This document shows positions 16,508-24,674 of a DNA stretch of 64,000 nucleotides, piece by piece. The DNA comes from Leuconostoc suionicum (GTDB taxonomy: Bacteria; Bacillota; Bacilli; Lactobacillales; Lactobacillaceae), in NCBI RefSeq assembly GCF_001891125.1, contig NZ_CP015247.1, positions 1,382,501 through 1,446,500 on the forward strand. Direction: 5' to 3'. The translations under genes were made by a program, and so were the position numbers. Position 1 is the stretch's first letter. Every line of letters starts with the position of its first letter. The notes beneath the pieces are model-generated. The model saw nothing but the letters and a program-made list of their open reading frames with translations. It did not search any database and was not told the origin of the DNA.

Positions 16508-17230
16508 TTAATCTGCTGTCGTATAAACTGCCAAAACGTCTTCGTTTTCTTCCAGTTCATCTACTAACTTATCAAGCTTTTCACGGTCTTCTTCAGAAAT
16601 GTCCATGGGATTTTGAGCAATCATTGTCACTTCTGCTTCTTCAAACACATAACCAGCTTCAGTCAAAGCCGATTCAACTGATTGAAAATCAGCTGGTTCC
16701 GTATAGATTTCAAATACATCATCAGACGTTTGAACATCTTCCGCACCCGCTTCTAATGCAGCTTCCAAAATTGTATCTTCATCCAAATCTGGGAATGCGC
16801 TACGGTCAATAGCCAAGTATCCCCTACGATCAAATTGGAATGCAACTGAACCAGAGGTTCCTAATGCACCACCAGCATGCTTAAATGAATTACGAACACT
16901 CGATACTGTACGATTGATATTGTCTGTAGACGCCTCAACTAGAACAGCCACGCCAGCAGTACCATAACCCTCATAGGTTACTTCTTCGAATTTGGCACCA
17001 TTGGCACCTGAAGCTTTATCTAAAGCACGTTGAATATTTTCCTTTGGCATGTTAGCAGCCTTGGCTTTTTCAACAACTAGACGTAACGATGCGTTCATAT
17101 CTGGATCAGCACCGCCAGCCTTTGCAGCAACATATAAGTCGTGCGCTATCTTTTGAAAAATTTTTCCACGCTTAGCATCTTGGGCGTTTTTACGACCTTG
17201 AATGTTATGCCATTTACTGTGTCCTGACAT
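16508..17230 (-). CDS. yebC: YebC/PmpR family protein
   Basis: 240 residues starting MSGHSKWHNIQGRKNAQDAKRGK, the family hallmark. Cytosolic; described as a transcription regulator and, for YebC2-type proteins, as a helper of translation through proline stretches. Ribosome site AAGGAG upstream. Monocistronic with its own terminators. Confidence 0.95.
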   Translation of the reverse strand: MSGHSKWHNIQGRKNAQDAKRGKIFQKIAHDLYVAAKAGGADPDMNASLRLVVEKAKAANMPKENIQRALDKASGANGAKFEEVTYEGYGTAGVAVLVEASTDNINRTVSSVRNSFKHAGGALGTSGSVAFQFDRRGYLAIDRSAFPDLDEDTILEAALEAGAEDVQTSDDVFEIYTEPADFQSVESALTEAGYVFEEAEVTMIAQNPMDISEEDREKLDKLVDELEENEDVLAVYTTAD

Positions 17231-17317
17231 TGTGTCATCTCCTTGAAATTAATGAATAACGATTCTATTTTAACAAAAAATAGCCATTCTTACCAGTATG
17301 TCACAATTCAGGAAATT

Positions 17318-17806
17318 CTAGTATTGATTTCCACCTAATAATTCTAAATACGACATTGCTGAACTAGCAATCAAAGCTGCCAAGATATCGTCCAAATAAA
17401 CATTAATACTGTCTGTTTTGTCATTAATTTCGCCAATTAACCCTGGTTTTAAGTCATCTAGCAAACCATAATGTACAGTTGCGGCAGCAGAAAATTGCTG
17501 TGTTATCGCAATCGCCAAAATTTCATCAACATTATGACCATTGGCATCGCGTTGCAAACGCGCTTTTAAGGGTTGGTCATCGGGCATAACTTCTGCTTGT
17601 TCATCAAGGTATATCGCGGTCAAAATAATATCAGCTACTTCATCTTTGTAAAGAACATGTGTAATAGATTTGGCCAATACTTCTTCATTAATAGTATCTT
17701 TGTATTTATCACTCAAAAATGTACGTGTGCCTTCGGCGATATCGTTGGTGGTCACACCTCGACGTGCAAGCGTTGCAATTGCTGATTCTTGTAATTCTTT
17801 AGTCAT
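17318..17806 (-). CDS. pgpA: Phosphatidylglycerophosphatase A family protein (YutG-like)
   Basis: 162 residues; removes the phosphate from phosphatidylglycerol phosphate in the canonical family, although short YutG-like members may have other substrates. Family signatures: GHNVDEILAIAITQQF and VYLDDILAALIASSAM, with acidic residues expected to bind metal. Start chosen at 17806 (AAAGGA 9 bases upstream); the frame extends to 17842 into serA. It follows serA by 16 bases, so it is likely the last gene of serC-serA-pgpA, although the function is unrelated to serine. Confidence 0.8.
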   Translation of the reverse strand: MTKELQESAIATLARRGVTTNDIAEGTRTFLSDKYKDTINEEVLAKSITHVLYKDEVADIILTAIYLDEQAEVMPDDQPLKARLQRDANGHNVDEILAIAITQQFSAAATVHYGLLDDLKPGLIGEINDKTDSINVYLDDILAALIASSAMSYLELLGGNQY

Positions 17807-17822
17807 TTCGGTTTGTCCTTTT

Positions 17823-19001
17823 TTATATTCTTGGGTTAACATAACGACGAGTTAAGATAACGTGTGGGATTTCATCCAAAGCTGTTTTCACCAACTCTTG
17901 CTGTTCTTCAGTAAAGTCGTTAATCGCCACCATTGTATAGGCATAATTCCCAACAGCACGGTTACTTAGCTGTTCAATGTTGATGTTATGATCACCAAAG
18001 AACTTTGAAATTTGTCCCAACATATTTGGCACGTTTTCGTGAATAATACCAACACGATACTTGGTCGTGAATGGTTCATTAATATCTGGATAATTAACTG
18101 AATTTACAATATTTCCTGTTGTTAAATACTCATCCAGTTGACGTGCAGCCATCAAAGCGCTGGTGTCCTCTGCTTCAATAGTTGATCCACCAATATGTGG
18201 CGTAATAATAACCTTAGGATTGTCAAACAAAACACTGTCAGCAAAATCAGTGATATAGACACGTAACTGATCATTATCCAAGGCTTCTTTTGCAGCTTCA
18301 TCATCAACAATACCGCCTCTTGACAGGTTGAGCAATGCAGCTGTTGGCTTCATCAGATGCAATTTATCCGCATCAATGAAATAACGATTTTTCTCTTCTA
18401 ATGGAATATGAACAGTCACATAGTCGGCTTGTTCTAATACTTCCTCAACACTTCTTGCATGAACAATATGACGATCGACACGCCAAGCTGTATTGGCATT
18501 CAACCCAGGATCATAGCCAATAACATCCATATCCAGAGCTAAAGCTGTATTAGCAACCTTTGATCCAACGTTTCCTAAACCAATAACACCCAGTTTCTTT
18601 CCTGCTAGTTCTGTACCACGGTAACCACCTTTATTTGACTCTGTGCGCAAAGACACATCCCCGCCCCGTGTATCATTAGCAAATTGTATAGCACCAACTA
18701 CTGGTCGTGCTGCTAAAACTAGTGATGCGATTGTTAGTTCTTTCACGGCATTTGCATTCCCACCAGGGGTATTAAAAATAGCAATACCACGTTTTGATAA
18801 TTCCTCAACAGGAATATTATTAAAGCCAGCACCAGCACGAACAATGGCACGAACATTATCATCGATTGGTTCATCGTGTAAATTTTGTGAACGTAACAAG
18901 ATACCCTTCGGCGCATCATTACCGTTAATGTCGTAGTGATGGGCTTTCAAATAGTCCAGTCCTTTAGAACTAATAGCGTTATAAGTTTTAATATTTGTCA
19001 T
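17823..19001 (-). CDS. serA: D-3-phosphoglycerate dehydrogenase
   Basis: 392 residues, first step of serine synthesis. D-2-hydroxyacid dehydrogenase fold with NAD motif GVIGLGNVGSKVAN near residue 140, active-site HIGGSTIEAE and a C-terminal ACT domain (about 320-392, VGIIHENVPNMLGQISKFF) that probably senses serine. ATG overlaps the serC stop by four bases (ATGA), so it is translationally coupled. Expression is probably set by the Ser-rich leader upstream of serC. Confidence 0.95.
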   Translation of the reverse strand: MTNIKTYNAISSKGLDYLKAHHYDINGNDAPKGILLRSQNLHDEPIDDNVRAIVRAGAGFNNIPVEELSKRGIAIFNTPGGNANAVKELTIASLVLAARPVVGAIQFANDTRGGDVSLRTESNKGGYRGTELAGKKLGVIGLGNVGSKVANTALALDMDVIGYDPGLNANTAWRVDRHIVHARSVEEVLEQADYVTVHIPLEEKNRYFIDADKLHLMKPTAALLNLSRGGIVDDEAAKEALDNDQLRVYITDFADSVLFDNPKVIITPHIGGSTIEAEDTSALMAARQLDEYLTTGNIVNSVNYPDINEPFTTKYRVGIIHENVPNMLGQISKFFGDHNINIEQLSNRAVGNYAYTMVAINDFTEEQQELVKTALDEIPHVILTRRYVNPRI

Positions 19002-20086
19002 TTGTAATTATTTTCTGCTTTCTTCAAAAATGTAATTAAGGCATCAACAGCTTCAATAGGTTGTGCATTGTATAATGAAGCACGGAAACCGCCAACCGAC
19101 CGATGGCCACTTAAATTAAATAAACCTTCTTTAGTTGCGTCTTTGGCTATTGCTTGATCTCGTTCTAAGTCTGCTGTAGTAAAGACAACATTTGTCAGTG
19201 AACGTGCCGATTCATCAACCAATGCGTGATAAAACGTAGAGTTATCTAGGTAATCATACAATTTTGAAGACTTCTCAATATTTTGCGCATACATACTGTC
19301 AACGCCTCCCTGCTCTTGTACCCACTCAAGCACTAAGTTCAGAGCGTAAAGCGAAAATACTGGCGGTGTATTATACATTGAATGCTTGTCCAAGTAGTTT
19401 TGATAACGCAACATTGAGCCTACATTTTCAATACTTTGTTCTTTTAGCCAATCTTTTTTGACGATAGCAACGGTAACACCAGCTGGCCCAAGGTTCTTTT
19501 GCGCCCCCGCAAAAATAGCATCAAAATCATTGACATCATATGGCTCTGCCAAAATATTTGAACTCATATCCGCTGTTAATCGACCAGTAGTTTTAGGCAA
19601 AATCGATTGATGGTAGGTAGCGCCCTCAATTGTATTGTTGGTTGTTAGATGTAGGTAATCATACTCATCAGCGTTGAAATCTGTAGATAACATAGGTAAA
19701 TGATGATAATGATCCATTTTGGAGCTGTCCAAAATTGTCGCCTGTTTGCCAATATTAACTGCTGCCTGCGCTGCCTTTGAAGCAAAGTTACCTGAATCTA
19801 AAACAGCAATTCTATTCTTATTATTGGCAAAGTTCAGTGGCAACATTTCAAATTGCGTCGATCCCCCACCTTGAATAAATGCCACACCATAATCATCTGA
19901 TATATTCATCAAATCACGTAAACGTTCTTCAGCACTGTTAATAATTTCTTCAAATTGCGTGGATCGATGCGAGATTTCTATGATGGACATATGCGTAAAT
20001 TCATTTTTGATGAATTCATTTTTAATCTTAGTGAGAACTGGCGTTGGTAGAACACCTGGACCAGCAGAAAAATTGTAGTTTGTCAT
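18998..20086 (-). CDS. serC: Phosphoserine aminotransferase
   Basis: 362 residues, PLP enzyme converting 3-phosphohydroxypyruvate to phosphoserine. N-terminal NFSAGPGVLP and the PLP lysine in GAQKNLGPAG are typical; the C-terminus contains SVGGFRASLYNA. Ribosome site AAAGGGA upstream. First structural gene behind the Ser-rich leader peptide and terminator. A phosphoserine phosphatase (serB) is not in the window. Confidence 0.95.
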   Translation of the reverse strand: MTNYNFSAGPGVLPTPVLTKIKNEFIKNEFTHMSIIEISHRSTQFEEIINSAEERLRDLMNISDDYGVAFIQGGGSTQFEMLPLNFANNKNRIAVLDSGNFASKAAQAAVNIGKQATILDSSKMDHYHHLPMLSTDFNADEYDYLHLTTNNTIEGATYHQSILPKTTGRLTADMSSNILAEPYDVNDFDAIFAGAQKNLGPAGVTVAIVKKDWLKEQSIENVGSMLRYQNYLDKHSMYNTPPVFSLYALNLVLEWVQEQGGVDSMYAQNIEKSSKLYDYLDNSTFYHALVDESARSLTNVVFTTADLERDQAIAKDATKEGLFNLSGHRSVGGFRASLYNAQPIEAVDALITFLKKAENNYK

Positions 20087-20106
20087 TAAAAATCCCTTTC
20101 AATATA

Positions 20107-20142
20107 CAAAAAGACAACACAAGTATACACACCCATGTTGTC
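20107..20142 (-). terminator. Attenuator terminator in the serC leader
   Basis: Minus strand GACAACA/TGTTGTC stem, extendable through G-U pairs, followed by five T. It lies between the Ser-rich leader peptide and serC. Confidence 0.7.
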
Positions 20143-20179
20143 CGTCATTTCTACGTTATCTGTACGCAAAGAATCCCGA

Positions 20180-20233
20180 TCACATGAGTGGTCGAGTGGA
20201 GGATGATGTTTGATTAAAGATTGACTTGTTCAT
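20180..20233 (-). CDS. Serine-rich leader peptide of serC-serA
   Basis: 17-residue frame MNKSIFNQTSSSTRPLM with four Ser codons, three in a row (TCA TCC TCC), behind an AGGG ribosome site. It starts about 30 bases after the promoter and precedes a hairpin (CGACCAC/GTGATCG) and a terminator. The layout implies attenuation by serine-tRNA supply, but the antiterminator pairing could not be drawn as clearly as for the Ile and Leu leaders. Confidence 0.7.
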   Translation of the reverse strand: MNKSIFNQTSSSTRPLM

Positions 20234-20261
20234 GATACATCCCTATTTCTTTGAATAATTT

Positions 20262-20290
20262 AATATTACTATACCAGAAAAATTTGTCAA
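20262..20290 (-). promoter_or_regulatory. Promoter of serC leader
   Basis: Minus strand TTGACA (20285-20290), 17-base spacer, AATATT (20262-20267); an extended TGGTATAGT is also present. The -35 overlaps that of the divergent tRNA-Leu promoter. Confidence 0.6.
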
Positions 20291-20312
20291 CCCTCACTTT
20301 TTCAGGTATAAT
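20284..20312 (+). promoter_or_regulatory. Promoter of tRNA-Leu
   Basis: TTGTCA (20284-20289), 17-base spacer, TATAAT (20307-20312), 14 bases before the tRNA. Shares its -35 bases with the serC promoter on the other strand. Confidence 0.75.
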
Positions 20313-20326
20313 AAAAAAGTTGAACT

Positions 20327-20410
20327 GCGGATATGGCGGAACTGGCAGACGCGTACCGTTCAGGTCGGTATGGTGGCAACACCGTGCAGGTTCGATTCCT
20401 GTTATCCGCA
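20327..20410 (+). tRNA. tRNA-Leu (CAG)
   Basis: 84 bases. Acceptor stem GCGGATA/TATCCGC with A discriminator, D arm GGCGGAACTGGCAGACGC, anticodon stem TACCG/CGGTA around loop TTCAGGT (anticodon CAG, reads CUG), long class II variable arm TGGTGGCAACACCGT, T arm with GGTTCGATTCC. The 3' CCA is not encoded. Single gene with own promoter and terminator. Confidence 0.97.
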
Positions 20411-20411
20411 T

Positions 20412-20447
20412 AAAAAAAGACTTAACGTTTCAGTTAGGTCTTTTTTT
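20412..20447. terminator. Terminator between tRNA-Leu and pta
   Basis: AAAAAAAGACTTAAC/GTTAGGTCTTTTTTT stem; works for the tRNA on the plus strand and pta on the minus strand. Confidence 0.85.
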
Positions 20448-20453
20448 GTATAC

Positions 20454-21434
20454 TTATAATGCTTGTGCAGCGGTAATAATAGCTACTTTATAAACATCTT
20501 CTTCATTGGCTCCTCGCGATAAATCAGAAACAGGCTTTGCTAAGCCTTGTAAAATAGGTCCAATCGCTTCAAAACCACCCAAGCGTTGTGCAATCTTATA
20601 GCCAATATTACCTGCTTCTAAACTTGGGAAAATAAATGTATTCGCTTTACCTGCAACTTTTGAATCAGGCGCTTTTGCAGCAGCAACAGATTCAACAAAC
20701 GCAGCATCAAACTGTAACTCTCCATCAATTGAGTCCGCCAGTTCAGGTGCTAACTTCTTAGCCAATGCAGTAGCCGTTGCTACCTTATCAACCAAGGGTG
20801 ATTTCGCGGAGCCCTTAGTTGAAAATGAAAGCATCGCAACTTTTGGTTCAATATCAAACACTTGAGCGGTGCGGGCTGATTGTATTGCAATTTCAGCCAT
20901 CGTGTTCGAATCAATGTCAATGTTAATGGCAGCGTCTGCAAATACATAACGCTCTTCGCCTTTTTGCATAATGAATGCACCAGAGATACGTGATGAACCA
21001 GGCGCCGTTTTAATAATCTGCAACGCAGGACGAACTGTATCACCAGTTGGATGTACTGCGCCTGACACCATACCGTCAGCTTTACCAGTATAAACCAGCA
21101 TTGTCCCAAAATAGTTAACATTTTGTAGCCACTTTGCAGCTGTCTCAGCGTCTGTCTTTCCCTTGCGTCTTTCGACAAGTGTCGCATTTAATTTTGCCAA
21201 TTCATTCTTATCATATGAAGCAGGATCAATAGTCTCTATGTTCGATAAATCAAAGTTATGGGCTTGGGCAGTTTTTGAAATTTCCTGTGCGTCCCCCAAT
21301 AATATTGGCTCAATCAAATTATCAGCTGCTAATCTGATAGCTGCCCCTTGGATACGGGGATCTTCACCTTCCGGAAATACAATTGTCTTATTTTGACCGT
21401 TAATTTTATTTTTTAATTGCTCAAAAAGTTCCAT
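20454..21434 (-). CDS. pta: Phosphate acetyltransferase
   Basis: 326 residues; interconverts acetyl-CoA and acetyl phosphate, central to acetate and ATP formation or to the ethanol branch in heterofermentative lactic acid bacteria. Family motifs: VFPEGEDPR near the N-terminus, MVSGAVHPTGDTVRPALQ (about 145-160) and PSLEAGNIGYKIAQRLGG. The ATG at 21434 has GGAGG 5 bases upstream; the frame opens four codons further. Monocistronic. Confidence 0.95.
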   Translation of the reverse strand: MELFEQLKNKINGQNKTIVFPEGEDPRIQGAAIRLAADNLIEPILLGDAQEISKTAQAHNFDLSNIETIDPASYDKNELAKLNATLVERRKGKTDAETAAKWLQNVNYFGTMLVYTGKADGMVSGAVHPTGDTVRPALQIIKTAPGSSRISGAFIMQKGEERYVFADAAINIDIDSNTMAEIAIQSARTAQVFDIEPKVAMLSFSTKGSAKSPLVDKVATATALAKKLAPELADSIDGELQFDAAFVESVAAAKAPDSKVAGKANTFIFPSLEAGNIGYKIAQRLGGFEAIGPILQGLAKPVSDLSRGANEEDVYKVAIITAAQAL

Positions 21435-21539
21435 AAATTCCTCCAAATTCGCTGCTACGAATTAATTATTTACAATTTAATTGTAACAGACAACTACACA
21501 AAAGTCTGTGTATTTAGTAATATTTGTGAATTTATTCAC

Positions 21540-22202
21540 TCATTTCAACCAATCAATAGGTTGTCGCCCCTTAGCAACTAAAAAGTGATTTGCTTTTGAG
21601 AATGGTTGACTTCCAAAAAAGCCACGGTAAGCTGATAGTGGGCTTGGATGCGCACTCATTAAAACGAGATGCTTAGACTCATCAATAAATTGACGTTTCG
21701 ATTGAGCAAATTTTCCCCACAAAATAAAAACTTTCGGTGCATCATCTTCAGAAGCAATTTGAATCAAACTATCCGTCAACGGCTCCCAAATTTTCCCTTG
21801 ATGCGCATTAGCCTGCCCTTCTGGAACTGTTAACACAGCATTTAGTAGCAATACACCCTGTGTGGACCAGCTGGTTAAATCATGAGATTGACGAGGCCCA
21901 ACATCTGTCGAAAGCTCTTTTAAAATATTCTGTAAGGAAGGTGGTGCTGGAACGTTTTCAGGAACTGAGAAGCTCAATCCTTGGGCCTGACCTATATTGT
22001 GGTATGGATCTTGCCCCATGATGACCACTTTCGTCTCAGGCAAAGGTGTTTTCTCAAGAGCAGCAAATATGTTTTTTTGCTGTGGAAAAATATGAGCATC
22101 TTCCCGGTAGGTTGATTGAATAAACTGCGCGACTTGTTTTAAATACTCAGGATTTAACTTGGCCTTAACAGCTGGTGCCCAAGTTGTATGTGATAATGGC
22201 AT
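21540..22202 (-). CDS. ung: Uracil-DNA glycosylase
   Basis: 220 residues from the ATG at 22202. Removes uracil from DNA. Active-site GQDPYHNIGQAQGL, uracil-binding VLLLNAVLTV and HPSPLSAYRGFFG motifs are all intact. A weak purine-rich ribosome site precedes the ATG; the open frame reaches 22250 but the extra residues are not family-like. Divergent to the LURP-one gene with 48 bases between starts. Confidence 0.95.
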   Translation of the reverse strand: MPLSHTTWAPAVKAKLNPEYLKQVAQFIQSTYREDAHIFPQQKNIFAALEKTPLPETKVVIMGQDPYHNIGQAQGLSFSVPENVPAPPSLQNILKELSTDVGPRQSHDLTSWSTQGVLLLNAVLTVPEGQANAHQGKIWEPLTDSLIQIASEDDAPKVFILWGKFAQSKRQFIDESKHLVLMSAHPSPLSAYRGFFGSQPFSKANHFLVAKGRQPIDWLK

Positions 22203-22250
22203 TTTTTTCTTCTTTCGTGATAAACTTGTAATTGAATACGAGGTTTGCAA

Positions 22251-22790
22251 ATGACAAAATATTACTTACGTCAACGACATAGTATTAATGATGGCGTCAA
22301 CATTGTTTTCGACCAAGATTTTAAAGCGTCTTATTTAGTGTCTGGCCGTTCTGGTAAAAAATCTGACGAAATTCAAGTTCAAGACATGTCCGGCCGCGTT
22401 TTGGTGCGTATCCGCCAAACATCTTATGGTATTATACCAAGATTTACCCTCAACTACCGTGGGCATATCGTCGGATCAATTAGTTTTACATTAGGCCATA
22501 TTAGTGACTTTGTTTATGTTCGACATTTAGGCTGGTTGATATCTGGTAATTTCATTGCAAATCGATACTTCATATACCACAATACCAAAAAATTGCTTAG
22601 TGTGAAACCGGAAAATCGACCAGATGGCCTATATAATCAATTGAATGTCACATTTGATGCTCAGGCTCCTGTTCATATCGCAATTGCCGCGTTACTCGAT
22701 ATTTGGGGCGTAAAATCAAATCCACTAAAACACTTTAACTGGCTCAAAGGGCCAAATAACTTATCCTATCGCTCAACATACACAAAATAA
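22251..22790 (+). CDS. LURP-one-related family protein
   Basis: 179 residues. Tubby-like beta-barrel family (LURP-one/YxjI); N-terminal YYLRQRHSINDGVNIVFDQD and repeated V-x-D/GRVLVRIRQ type strands support the call. Function unknown; no membrane segment or signal. ATG at 22251 follows GAGG by 7 bases. Shares a terminator with the convergent PTS_EIIC_2 gene. Confidence 0.7.
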   Translation: MTKYYLRQRHSINDGVNIVFDQDFKASYLVSGRSGKKSDEIQVQDMSGRVLVRIRQTSYGIIPRFTLNYRGHIVGSISFTLGHISDFVYVRHLGWLISGNFIANRYFIYHNTKKLLSVKPENRPDGLYNQLNVTFDAQAPVHIAIAALLDIWGVKSNPLKHFNWLKGPNNLSYRSTYTK

Positions 22791-22830
22791 AAAAGCATGA
22801 TGCCTCAATTAGCGACTCATGCTTTTTATT
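22786..22830. terminator. Bidirectional terminator
   Basis: AAAAAGCATGA/TCATGCTTTTT stem between the convergent LURP-one and PTS_EIIC_2 genes. Confidence 0.85.
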
Positions 22831-23973
22831 TTAAATCATTTCCAAGTGTAATTGTTGTGGCTTTGCCCAACCCATCTTACGCATGAAACGATAACCAACA
22901 AATGAAACGATCACGGGTACACCTACGCCGATAATCATGTAAGCGGCAAACGCAGCAGGATTTGAACCAGCCAATGCCAACGGAACGATAAACGAATTAA
23001 ATCCAATACCAGCCATTGAGAAAGGTGCAGTAACATTAAACGCGATTGTTGCGATTGGTGCAGCAATTGCGGCACCGATCATTGGTGGAATAATCAAGGC
23101 AGGATTCTCTGTCAAATTAGGAAATTGAATCTTTGGTGTAACAATACCTTGAGCAATTGTTGCGCCAATTTTGTTTTCGTGAAATGACATTGCGGGGAAG
23201 CCAACGAATACAGCTGTTGTACCAATTAAGATTGCTCCTGCAGCCTCTGGTGAAGTTACACCCGTTGCGCCAATTGCAACAGCTAATGCTGCTGCTGAAG
23301 CTGGTGTCATCGTCATTGCACCAAAGACCATTGCCACAATAGCGGTACCAATAATTGGATTGACAGCGACACTAGAAGCAATGAATTTTCCAACTGCAAC
23401 CAAAGCTGGCGTTGTTACTGCTGCCAAATAATAACCTGAAACAGTACCAACAATTGTTGTGGCGGCAGGAACAATGACCATGTCCAGAGGTGTTTTACCA
23501 CTCAACCACTTGCCAAACAATACTGCAATCAAACCAGCAATAACAGCTGATATTGGTTGTCCAGTAGTCATCACAGCTGAACCAGCAGCTTGTGCACCAG
23601 CATATCCTGTTGCTGTGACGCCTTGCACAGCCTTGTCAGTGAAGAAAACAGCATTCGCACCAACCGCCGAAGCAGCCATAGCACTAAACATCACCATAGT
23701 ATTGGTTTTCATTTGTGAAGCAATCGCCGCTCCAAATGCTGCCGGTAACATAATCTTTGTAATTGCGCCCATTTGCACCATTGGCGCCCAATGGATGAAT
23801 CCAGCAATTGTTTGTAACAACAAGCCCATGCCCAAAGTAACCAAAATGGCATTTGATACTGCAGCACTAACTTTATAAACTGTATCACGGATTGATTCTT
23901 TCTCTTGCACAGCCTTTTCTTTAATTGCATCTGTATTGATCTGACGTTGTGGTGTAATTGCGTTTTGTGCCAT
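22831..23973 (-). CDS. PTS_EIIC_2 family membrane protein, probable amino-acid-linked transporter
   Basis: 380 residues, strongly hydrophobic with about ten segments rich in Gly and Ala, ending FMRKMGWAKPQQL. It resembles the membrane family annotated as PTS sugar transporter subunit IIC (PTS_EIIC_2), but there are no EIIA or EIIB domains or genes nearby and no phosphorylation site, so a true PTS role is doubtful. ATG at 23973 has AGGAG 7 bases upstream. The gene sits behind a Leu-rich leader peptide and an attenuator terminator, which suggests a link to leucine or other branched-chain amino acids, for instance uptake or export. Substrate is inferred only. Confidence 0.8.
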   Translation of the reverse strand: MAQNAITPQRQINTDAIKEKAVQEKESIRDTVYKVSAAVSNAILVTLGMGLLLQTIAGFIHWAPMVQMGAITKIMLPAAFGAAIASQMKTNTMVMFSAMAASAVGANAVFFTDKAVQGVTATGYAGAQAAGSAVMTTGQPISAVIAGLIAVLFGKWLSGKTPLDMVIVPAATTIVGTVSGYYLAAVTTPALVAVGKFIASSVAVNPIIGTAIVAMVFGAMTMTPASAAALAVAIGATGVTSPEAAGAILIGTTAVFVGFPAMSFHENKIGATIAQGIVTPKIQFPNLTENPALIIPPMIGAAIAAPIATIAFNVTAPFSMAGIGFNSFIVPLALAGSNPAAFAAYMIIGVGVPVIVSFVGYRFMRKMGWAKPQQLHLEMI

Positions 23974-24028
23974 GATATTTCTCCTGTTTAATAACTTAAT
24001 TCCAATATGAGCTACTAACAATCGCTGA

Positions 24029-24068
24029 GAAAAATAAAACGTCCCAACGATTGCTCGCTAGGACGTTT
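24029..24068 (-). terminator. Attenuator terminator before the PTS_EIIC_2 gene
   Basis: Minus strand shows a 14-bp stem (AAACGTCCTAGCGA with TCGTTGGGACGTTT, some G-U) capped by GCAA and followed by TATTTTT, 56 bases upstream of the gene start. Confidence 0.9.
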
Positions 24069-24072
24069 CCTA

Positions 24073-24146
24073 CCTAACCAGCTACTCTGACTCTCTTAGT
24101 AAAGTCTAGTAGCTGATTAATTGCTCAAATAACAACCTACTAGACT
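24073..24146 (-). promoter_or_regulatory. Competing hairpins of the Leu attenuator
   Basis: Minus-strand RNA segments: 1 AGTCTAGTAG (24137-24146) pairs with 2 CTACTAGACT (24103-24112), 10 bp perfect. Segment 2 can instead pair with 3: AATCAGCTACT (24108-24118) with AGTAGCTGGTT (24076-24086). Segment 3, GCTGGTTAGG (24073-24082), can pair with CCTAGCGAGC (24053-24062) in the terminator 5' arm and block it. Segment 1 overlaps the leader stop codon. Confidence 0.75.
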
Positions 24147-24208
24147 CAAATGAGAAGGAGGTTGAGGAGGAGTGCGTTATTTTGATGTGCTTGAACATTT
24201 TTAGTCAT
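24146..24208 (-). CDS. Leucine-rich leader peptide
   Basis: 20-residue frame ending NNALLLNLLLI, with six Leu codons, five of them the uncommon CTC. GGAG lies 7 bases before the ATG. The frame begins about 45 bases downstream of a consensus promoter and its stop overlaps the first hairpin segment, the classical arrangement of a leu-type attenuator. It controls the PTS_EIIC_2 gene. Confidence 0.85.
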   Translation of the reverse strand: MTKNVQAHQNNALLLNLLLI

Positions 24209-24258
24209 GTTACGTCTCCATTTTTTGAGCGAATTACTCGCTTGTTTCTATGAGTAAT

Positions 24259-24287
24259 AATATACCCTAATAATATTTATATGTCAA
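24259..24287 (-). promoter_or_regulatory. Promoter of the Leu leader / PTS_EIIC_2 gene
   Basis: Minus strand TTGACA (24282-24287), 17-base spacer, TATATT (24259-24264). Confidence 0.85.
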
Positions 24288-24353
24288 TACTTTTTTATAA
24301 ATCTAATAAAACTCTCTAAAACTATAGTATAATAAACAGGGAGGAAAAATATT

Positions 24354-24674
24354 ATGAAACAAATATTTCAATTTATTGGGGCCGTGGTTACAGCGATTAT
24401 CGGGCTGTTAATTTTGATTCCTGTCATATTAACAATTATTGGCGTAGCAGTTCCAATCGTACTTAGCATTATTGGCATTGCGCTCTTCGTTGCCTTAATT
24501 ATAGCTGCTATTGCTGGCATTATTGGTTTAGTTACATTTTGGCGCTTCAGAAAAAATATCAAAGATAACGAGTTTGAGTTTGTTAGAAATGGTAAACATT
24601 TCAATATACATATTAGTAAGGACGGTACAAAGGTAAATAATCGACGTGATGTTACAAATGACGATGAAGATTAA
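24354..24674 (+). CDS. Small membrane protein of unknown function
   Basis: 106 residues. Two or three closely packed hydrophobic segments (about 5-62) rich in Ile, Val, Gly and Ala, then a charged cytoplasmic-like tail with NRRDVTNDDED. No family recognised. GGGAGG lies 9 bases before the ATG and TATAAT about 20 bases before that. Its end overlaps the start of the methyltransferase-like gene, suggesting coupled expression. Confidence 0.65.
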   Translation: MKQIFQFIGAVVTAIIGLLILIPVILTIIGVAVPIVLSIIGIALFVALIIAAIAGIIGLVTFWRFRKNIKDNEFEFVRNGKHFNIHISKDGTKVNNRRDVTNDDED

